DNA of 64,000 nucleotides from Uranotaenia lowii (Eukaryota > Arthropoda > Insecta > Diptera > Culicidae), in contig NC_073693.1 of NCBI RefSeq assembly GCF_029784155.1, positions 141,907,988-141,971,987 of the forward strand. Direction: 5' to 3'. Both the position numbers and the translations under genes were made by a program. The notes beneath the pieces were generated by a model. That model had not been told where the DNA came from, did no database searches, and saw only the letters and a program-made list of their open reading frames with translations. This document shows, one piece after another, positions 57,121 through 64,000 of the stretch (within the stretch, counting starts at the first letter, position 1; each line of letters opens with the position of its first letter).

Positions 57121-59077
57121 TCAAATTAAGTCATAATTTAACAAAAAATCTTTTTGTTTATTAAATTTTATTTTTATGAAAGACTTTAAAAACTTTTACT
57201 AAATCTGTATAATCTGATCATGAATCTGAATACCGTTTTACAGAGTATATGACAAAATCTGCTTTAAAAATCTATAAAATTACTATGGTTTCGGCAACTT
57301 CACAGCGAAGTAAAAATAATAAAATGATCATGATAAATATAATGATTATCATGAGAATGATGATAGATTTACGACAAATGGATAATTCAAAAGCACATTG
57401 GCATCTTTTCCAATTGAAAATATAGCTAAAACTATTGCGTTATAAATTCTGATCATTTTATGCCATTACTACTGCAATTAGATGAAACCTTTTCATGAAT
57501 TCGATATACTTTGGAAAAATACCGGTTTTACTAGTTTTATCGGTTTTATCAATTACAAAAACCGAAATACCGGATTTGAAAAAACCGGTAAAACAGATTA
57601 AATAGGGTGTAAAATGATACTATTCAAGATGTGACATTGAAGAGAAAAATCAAATGAATGGATACATCCTAATAATTTGGATTATTTAATATTCATGGAT
57701 TGATTCAGAACGCTGAAACATTTCAAGAATATCAAAATTAAGGATCAACAATGTTTTTTTTTTCTTTTTAAAATAGATTAAATTCTACATGTAAACAGAA
57801 ACAAGAAAACATTGACGCAACTCAAAATTTGAACAAAAAATGTTAAAACTAGACACAAAACATTTAACAATATACAGAACTTATTGGAAATTCGAAAGCT
57901 ATTGCTGTAAAAACTGAAAATCGGAAATTTATTGCCTAATAAGATAATCAACTGGCAAATTGGAATTTTTATCCATTGACAAAAAGCTGAATTTCCATCA
58001 ATGAAAATCATTATCAAATTTATGTTTAACATTAAACTCGATTTAGTTAGTACAAGTTAATCATGCTAAGTGTTTCAAGGCTCATCAATTAAAAGCTGTT
58101 ATCTACATTCTCAATCAACGATTTTGAAGAATGATTCAATTTGCAAAAAAATAACAAGAACTCCAAAATTAAGACCATTTGCGTCAAAACAATATCGAAT
58201 ATTGCTCAATTTTCGGAACATATTGCTCAGAAAATTATATTGATTAAAAAATTAAATAAAATGTAAACAAACAGCTTTATTAAAAAAATATATATATAAA
58301 AACTGATATAAACTAGTCCCAACTTTTTTTCCATTTAGAATATTTATAGTCTGGACAACACATTTCATATGTGAGAGACAAATTTTAAAGTTGTTTTGAT
58401 AACTTTTGCAGTAGATTTCTGTCAATTCTTAAGATGATTCAAACGACGTTATGAGAGCTAACGCGAGATTAATAAATAACCTTGTCTAGATTAAAATTAT
58501 TTTATCCCGCACGTATCCGAGGCGGGATTAATCCAGGGTATGGATTTTTCAACGAAATCCGGGCAAACCGGGAAATTTGGCAAATTTTTTCTAGATCGCA
58601 GAGAATTATGTTGAAAGGAAGAAATTAACTTTCAAGTTGATCTCAGAAAAAATAGTCCTCAACTTGTTCTGGATATCTAGAAGAAAAAAAATCTTAACTT
58701 TCCTTGACTATTTTTCCACTGGAGCTTGGCACAGTAATAGCATGTCTTCGAATAAAAGCGCCAGTGTTGAAAAAAATGATTATTGGAGATTGTAAGAAAG
58801 TTAAGAATATCAGCAAAGCAAAACACTATGCACTGTTTCACGCCCAAAATGGTGGAAGCATTTGAATATTGAGCCATTGACACTATTCACCTCAATCAGG
58901 GGGTGATCAAAACTAACTGTTTGAAAAATATTATAAAAAACCTCACTGCCATTTTTTCCTCATCCTTAGTTTGGTGGAGGTGCACAAAAACTAATCAACG
59001 ACTGAAAGAGCTTAAAGAGAAAATGCACAGAAGTTAGTCGTTTAAAAAAAAAATATCTCTCAGGAAAATTTTCAATA
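57121..59077. other. AT-rich stretch, no features
   Basis: Apart from the ACCGGT cluster at 57520-57600 and a CCGGG-containing relic near 58555, I see no genes or repeats. Confidence 0.5.
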
Positions 59078-59099
59078 TCTATATATATAAAAATGAATT

Positions 59100-59100
<1 letters not shown>

Positions 59101-59152
<52 letters not shown>
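59101..59152. repeat. (CTGT)13 microsatellite
   Basis: Thirteen exact units near the 5' end of Helitron-like element 2; the same place in element 1 has only a degenerate CTGT/TTGT run. Confidence 0.97.
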
Positions 59153-59289
59153 TCCCTATAGACTCGAAAACTACTGAACCGATTTGCGTGAAACTTGGCC
59201 GGTGGGGGTATTGGAAGCAGGGGAAGGTTCCTATTGTGGTTTGAGAACCCTCCCTCTCTCATGAAGGGGGGGAGGGGCCTCCCAAACAA

Positions 59290-60950
59290 AAGACAATTTT
59301 TTGCATAACTCGAGAACCCATCAAGCAAATGGTATCATATTTGGCATGGGGTGGTATTTGGAAACGAGGAATATTTCTATGAATATTTGGTACCCCTCCC
59401 TCCTTTCAGTGGCGTGATGGGAAGGGGGGAGGGGGGCTACCTTACAATTTTTCATATAACTCGAGAACTAATCAAGATATTGGATCCCAATTTGGTATGG
59501 GAAGGTATTTGGATACGAAAAATATTTCAATGATTATTTGAGACCCCTCCCTCTTTCCAGTTGAAAGAGGGAGGGGCCTCTTTCATATTTTTTTACATAG
59601 TTCAAAAACTAATAAAGCAAATGGAACCAAATTTGGCATGGGAGGGTATTTGGATACGAAAAATATTTCTATGATTATTTGAGACCCCTCCCTCTTTCCA
59701 GTAGGGAGATATAAAGGGGGGAGGGGCCTCTTTTATAGTTTTTAACATAACTAAGAAAGTAATTAAGCAAATGGAACCAAACTTGGCATGGGCGAGTATT
59801 TGGGAACGTGACATGTTCTAATGATTGTTTGAGACCCCTTCCTTCTTACAGCGGGGAGGAAGGAAAGAGGGAGGGGAGTTTCATACCATTTTTACTGCAT
59901 AACTCAAGAACTACAACAGCAAATGGAACCAAATTTGGCATGGAACGATATTTGGGTACGAGAAATGCTTCTATGAATATTTGGTATCCCTCACTCTTTC
60001 GAAGAGGTGGATGAAAAGGGGGAGGCGAGGTCTCCCTTACAATTTTCAGTATAACTGGAGAGCTGATCAAGCAAATTGAATCATATTTGACATGTGAGTG
60101 TATTAGGATACGAGAAATGTTTCTATTATAAATTGAAGCCGTACTTTTTAAGTGGTAAGATATAAAGGAAGAAGGGGAGTTTCCATTTTTTTTGCATAAC
60201 TCGAGAATTCATTGAGCAAATGAAACCAAATTTGGCATCAAAAAGTATTTGATTACGAAAAATACTTTTATGAATATTAAGTTATCACCCCTCTATTGAA
60301 GAGAACGGAAAGGGGGATGGTACTTCCTTTCAAGTTTATACATAACTCAAAAATTTACTACGTAAATAAAACCAAATTTGGCATGGCATTAAAAATAAAG
60401 GAAGGGAAGAGGGAAGCTTACATTTAACTTTTATTTTACAAAATCCTAGAAATGGACAAAACTTAATATGGAAAATCATTTTGGTATGACTCCATGATTA
60501 TTTGACACATCATCCTCCTTTCAGTGAGAAGGTACATGGAAGGAGGGAGGTGAGCTTAATACAATTTTGTTAGCATATGTTCTCAATTTATACTTACGAA
60601 GCCAACAAATGGAAACAAATATGGCATGGAAAGGTACTTGGTTACGAGATATGTTTCTACGATTGTTATAGACTCTTACGATTTACAGTGTAGAGAGGGG
60701 AAGAAAGGAAGGGGTTCCATATACATTTTTTTGTAAAGCTTAAATACTTATCAACCAATGGAACTATATTTGATATAAGAGGATTTTTTGGAACGAAAAA
60801 AATGGGTATGATTCTTAAAGATCACGATCTCCATTCAGCAGGGGGTTAAGGGAAGGACAGGGAGGAGCTCTCTTATCAGTTTTTTAGCATAAATCCAGAA
60901 CATATCAAGCAAAAACAACCATACTTTATAAGTTAGATTATTTGCGAACG
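59290..60950 (+). repeat. About 150-bp tandem array in Helitron-like element 2
   Basis: AAATGGAACCAAATTTGGCATGG recurs at about 59327, 59618, 59769, 59921 and, degenerated, 60074, 60219, 60365, 60607 and 60755, giving about eleven units of roughly 150 bp. Each unit also contains ACCCCTCCCTC and a GGGGGGAGGGG run, so G- and C-runs alternate. Confidence 0.85.
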
Positions 60951-61289
60951 ATTTATTTGGGACCCTACTTTTTTAGGGCGAAACTTACGAAACAGATGAA
61001 AATAATCAGATCTTTAAAACAAATTTATAGATCAAGATTCAGAATATAAGTTATGATTTGTGTTGCAATTTGAAACTCCAGGTGAAGCTCTCATTTTATA
61101 GTGGTTGCTTATTAATTTCGTCATAATTTTATTCAAAATAATACCAAAAACAATAAAAATGTGAATGATTTCTGAAAATATCATTTGATTCTGATAGGTG
61201 TAGCAAAGCACACCGGGTCAGCTAGTTTTTTATAAATTGCATAACCACAGGGGCTAAAAAAATTAATTTTTAATAATTTTTCAGTTGTA

Positions 61290-61952
61290 CACTCAGGCAA
61301 ATTCTTATTATAATTTTTCTTTTAAGAGTGCAAATTGATTTTCATAAGAGTCTTATGAAAAACTTTCGATTCTCATACGAAGTTCTTATGAAAATAGAAG
61401 AAACGGCATTGTGAAAAAAAAATGATGAACACAATCATTCCATCAGTCATCTACTTCATCGTTGTCAAACAAAAGTTTTCTTTAAAAATTTATGTAATTA
61501 TGATCTTCTGAATGGTAAGTTTAAATTGCAGTTTATTTATTGTCAACTTTCAATGTATTTGTAAACTTTTTTGTTTACTTTTCAGCATGTTGACCAGCAA
61601 AAAGCGTCAGATTGAATATCCGGATGCAGCTAAAAAAAACCTCCTTTGGGACCGGATGTTGATGTACTGCTGGTGGTGCTGCTGGTCACTCATGATTTTA
61701 TTCCAAACAATGTGTCGAAAAAATAAATTGAAACTTTTCAACATCAAATATTTTGAATTATTCTTATTAGACGAAACATTTCCTATTTCCATAAGACGCT
61801 CTTATGAAAAGCAACAAAATCTCATTGAAGTAGGTGTTCATCTGAAGAATTCATTCGCGTCATAAGACAATCTTATGAATTTCAAAGATTTTTTTTATGA
61901 CGCCAGTTTATAAGAAAATCTTATGGCATACATAATAGAATTTTTCTGAGTG
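61290..61952. mobile_element. CACTCAG-ended, TA-flanked element
   Basis: CACTCAGGCAAATTCTTATT and inverse beside TA (61288-61289, 61953-61954). CTTATGA or TCATAAG occurs about ten times toward both ends. A donor-like ATGGTAAGT at 61511 and acceptor TTTTCAG at 61584 flank a 71-bp intron-like segment; the open frame that follows (to 61865) is Cys/Trp-rich in part and unrecognised. Confidence 0.65.
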
Positions 61953-62204
61953 TAGTTGAATGATTGTAACTCATAAACCTTACTGATAATATTTTTTCAA
62001 GATAAAAACACATTGAACAAGAATTTCATACGCCACCAAAATGATAATTTTTCGAAAAATAGGTTCATTTTCAGTTTTTATTTTCATATTTTTACGCTTC
62101 TCTTGGCTGTTACTTTGGACAACTACATGTCAAAAAGTTGCCATAGGTACAGATTGTTAGATTAAAAAAATTCATCCGTTCCTGAAATTTTTACCCGTTA
62201 CAGT

Positions 62205-62790
62205 TCTTAGAGTGTCAATTTGACACTTTTCAGACATTATTAAATGCTCTAAATTTCACTTAGTGTCCAAGAAAGCTGATGTTAGAAATAACACGTTGCA
62301 CATAAGGATATATTTTTTTCGATTTATTTCGATGAATATTCACCAGAAAGCCAATTTCCTACCGATTCTAGTGGTGTAGTTAAATTAGCGCTGCGATACT
62401 TATATCATATTTTTGTGAAGTATTGCAGCGCTAATGTAATTACACCACTTGAATCTAATAGATCTAAAAATCTAAAGATACAAAAATGTGCAAAATTACT
62501 TCAAGTTCCCAATCCACTTTTCAAAATTAACCTGGTATGTATGATTTGAACAATTTTGACGGTTCACTGATTGAAATGTACGGATTTAACACCACTTTTT
62601 TTTTAAATTGTTTTTATGATCTTAAAAACTTTAAAAAATATATAACTATATCCTGATGTGCAACGTAAAGTTTCTAATTTCAGCTTTCTTGAACACTAAC
62701 TAAGTGCAATTTTTTTTAAGCATTCCGTAGCTGATCTACAGGCTTTTACCAAAGCACGTTTTTGCTTTTTTTTTTCTCAGCTTAGCTTGT
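62205..62790. mobile_element. Foldback element related to 41930-42760
   Basis: CACTTAGTGTCCAAGAAAGC near 62260 is inverted near 62690, and CCTGATGTGCAAC near 62655 mirrors GTTGCACATAAGG near 62295. The motifs CACTTAGTG and the T-rich ends are shared with the foldback in A2. Outer ends are not sharply defined. Confidence 0.65.
62370..62449. repeat. 32-bp stem hairpin nested in the foldback
   Basis: AGTGGTGTAGTTAAATTAGC...GATACTT at 62370-62401 pairs with 62418-62449 with few mismatches, across a 16-base loop. It is probably a tiny MITE inserted in the left arm; the mirror position in the right arm lacks it. Its size is also that of a microRNA precursor. Confidence 0.75.
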
Positions 62791-63350
62791 TTGACTACTC
62801 ATATCCACCTTCAATCATTTAACCCGAAATGCTTCACTAACATTGTTTTGCTAACATTTTAGTTCTTTTATTAATTGGAAAAATATATTGTATACCCCAA
62901 GCTCCATGATCGCAGGCGTGGCTAAGTAGAACGAGCTCCACATCGCCAATGGTTGCTACTCCGTGATTGATCGAGGCCATCAGATTTGTGCAAGGCCAAA
63001 AGAAAGCAGCTTGGGATTAGCAATTCATTCTCAATGCACAAAACTCATGCTCTCCCTTGAAAAATGATCAATAACAGCGCCGGCCACGTCCTAGTAGTCA
63101 ATGAGGGATGAAGGAAGAATTGTTAGTAAGTTACTTTCTAGTATCAACCATAAATCTGTTAATCCAGTTTTCTTCAAAAGCTTGTTTTGAAAAACTCTGA
63201 AACAATGATAATTCAGTATGACCAGCTATAGAAACCTTCTATACGTCTGGAAATCAATATTCCAGTATCTCAGGAAAGGGTTATTTTAGTAAGGGAGAGG
63301 TAATAGATCAGGAGACATTTTTGGTAAATGGTGCGATCTTCATTTTACCT
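62775..63350 (+). repeat. Second copy of the CTTAGC repeat
   Basis: CAGCTTAGCTTG followed by ACTACTCATATCCACCTTCA aligns with the start of the 30489-32279 insertion. The core (GATCGCAGGCGTGGCTAAG to GATTGATCGAGGCC) is about 90% alike by eye, then similarity fades until a TCAGGAGACA block near 63310. From 63350 to 64000 I see nothing. Confidence 0.75.
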
Positions 63351-64000
63351 ACACCTCCTATGCTCCTAGACATGTTTTTAAGGGAGCTCCTATTAACATG
63401 CGCAAACCGATTTTAATTTGAAAAAACAATTTTGAACGCTAAAATAATAAGAAAAGCAACCGAATACCCCACAACCTACCTGTTTCTCTACAGTAATCTC
63501 TAATACAAAAAAGAATATCAAAAAGAAATCTGAAAAAAAATAACAAATACACACCAAACCAAAACATGGTATGAAGACTTAAAAAGTTGCAGATGATGCA
63601 ATTTGAAAGCATATGAGAAAGTTTTGCAGAAAGTTTGTCATTTGAAAAACTTTGCTATTCGTTGCCAATATCTACCTCATATTTTGTTGTTTAATACTAT
63701 TCAGTGCTTCATTATTTCAGCTTTCATTTAAGCCTTTCTATAAAGATTAATTAAAATATATTTATTTCTGTCAGTTAGATATTACATTGACAGCTTACAA
63801 AAACAAAAGTTAGATTTGATTGTAATGGAATTGTCACTGAATATATGAATTTCGTATGTGGAAACAAAGTCGATTTTTTTGAAACATTTTGTCTAATCTT
63901 CAAAGAAAAAATCACTCATAAAGAAAAAAATCATTGAATATTTTGAGTACAAATTGAAGTATCGCTGAAATCGTTTTAATAATTTTGCTGAATGGTATTA

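Larger units (their letters stand above)
59078..61225 (+). mobile_element. Helitron-like element 2 (non-autonomous)
   Basis: It begins TCTATATATATAAAAATGAA with host A before it and ends GGGTCAGCTAG with host T after it. A 5-bp stem GGTGT...ACACC lies about 10 bases before CTAG, the classical Helitron 3' hairpin. The 5' leader includes a (CTGT)n run and CTACTGAACCGATT, widespread in insect Helitron-like elements. The body is a long tandem array. No Rep/helicase ORF. Confidence 0.8.

Noticed and set aside
53755..57600. One large element bounded by the two ACCGGT clusters
   Set aside because: No inverted termini or target duplication connect them, and other complete elements lie between.

Overview
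The window looks like nuclear DNA of an insect, most likely a culicine-type mosquito. It is AT-rich and gene-poor. It is packed with TA-flanked foldback MITEs, ITmD37-type mariners, a Ty3/gypsy element, a Jockey-type LINE piece, tRNA-derived SINE heads and Helitron-like elements ending in CTAG. I find no convincing intact host gene, no rRNA, no functional tRNA and no CRISPR array. Almost everything that can be explained is mobile DNA, and much of it is nested. The mosquito assignment is an inference from repeat style, not from a marker gene.

Layout. 1-1005: GC-richer unassigned block ending in an A-rich (AAAT)n tract. 1222-6165: Jockey-like ORF2 fragment (minus strand) split by transposon A1 (2031-6085, TSD GCCC), which holds transposon B1 (2516-5707, TSD CTATCATT), which holds insertion C (4169-5649, TSD CTAGCTTC). 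6166-9016: Helitron-like element (minus) with a 143-bp tandem array, carrying a CACAG-ended transposon (7253-8908) that carries a Harbinger-like MITE (7437-7737). 9017-13540: tandem 97-100 bp repeats and weakly gene-like unassigned DNA. 13541-14353: long foldback. 14724-17433: two almost identical 1.28-kb elements in direct orientation. 17712-26755: a second B element (TSD GTAACAAG) interrupted by a Tigger/pogo transposon (21792-26235), itself interrupted by a small LTR element with matching LTRs (22439-25126), itself containing a TA-flanked element (22864-23722) with a tRNA-Glu-like head. 26837-29254: MITEs, including a hAT-like element and a head-to-head pair of tRNA-like SINEs.

29692-40129: a (GT)n tract, then an ITmD37E-type mariner gene cut in two by a 9.05-kb Ty3/gypsy element (30279-39328, TSD GGTAG, 174-bp LTRs that look identical). 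The gypsy leader carries a 1.79-kb insertion flanked by a 41-bp direct repeat covering the primer binding site, an array of hairpin-forming repeats, and two mariner fragments in inverted orientation. Its pol is broken by an in-frame TAG, a second stop and two frameshifts, and contains a 151-bp GT...AG insertion inside the reverse transcriptase.

40200-64000: three more foldbacks (40200-41204, 41930-42760, 62205-62790), further A elements, CACAG-type elements, a deleted mariner, a SINE, a TTAA-flanked G-rich MITE, a second Helitron-like element (59078-61225), and long stretches where I see nothing.

How it works together: there is no pathway. The logic is a layered insertion history that can be read from target-site duplications, with at least five levels of nesting in 17712-26755. 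The most notable item is the gypsy copy: it inserted recently by LTR identity, yet it is coding-defective and carries an intron-like segment that splicing would have removed.
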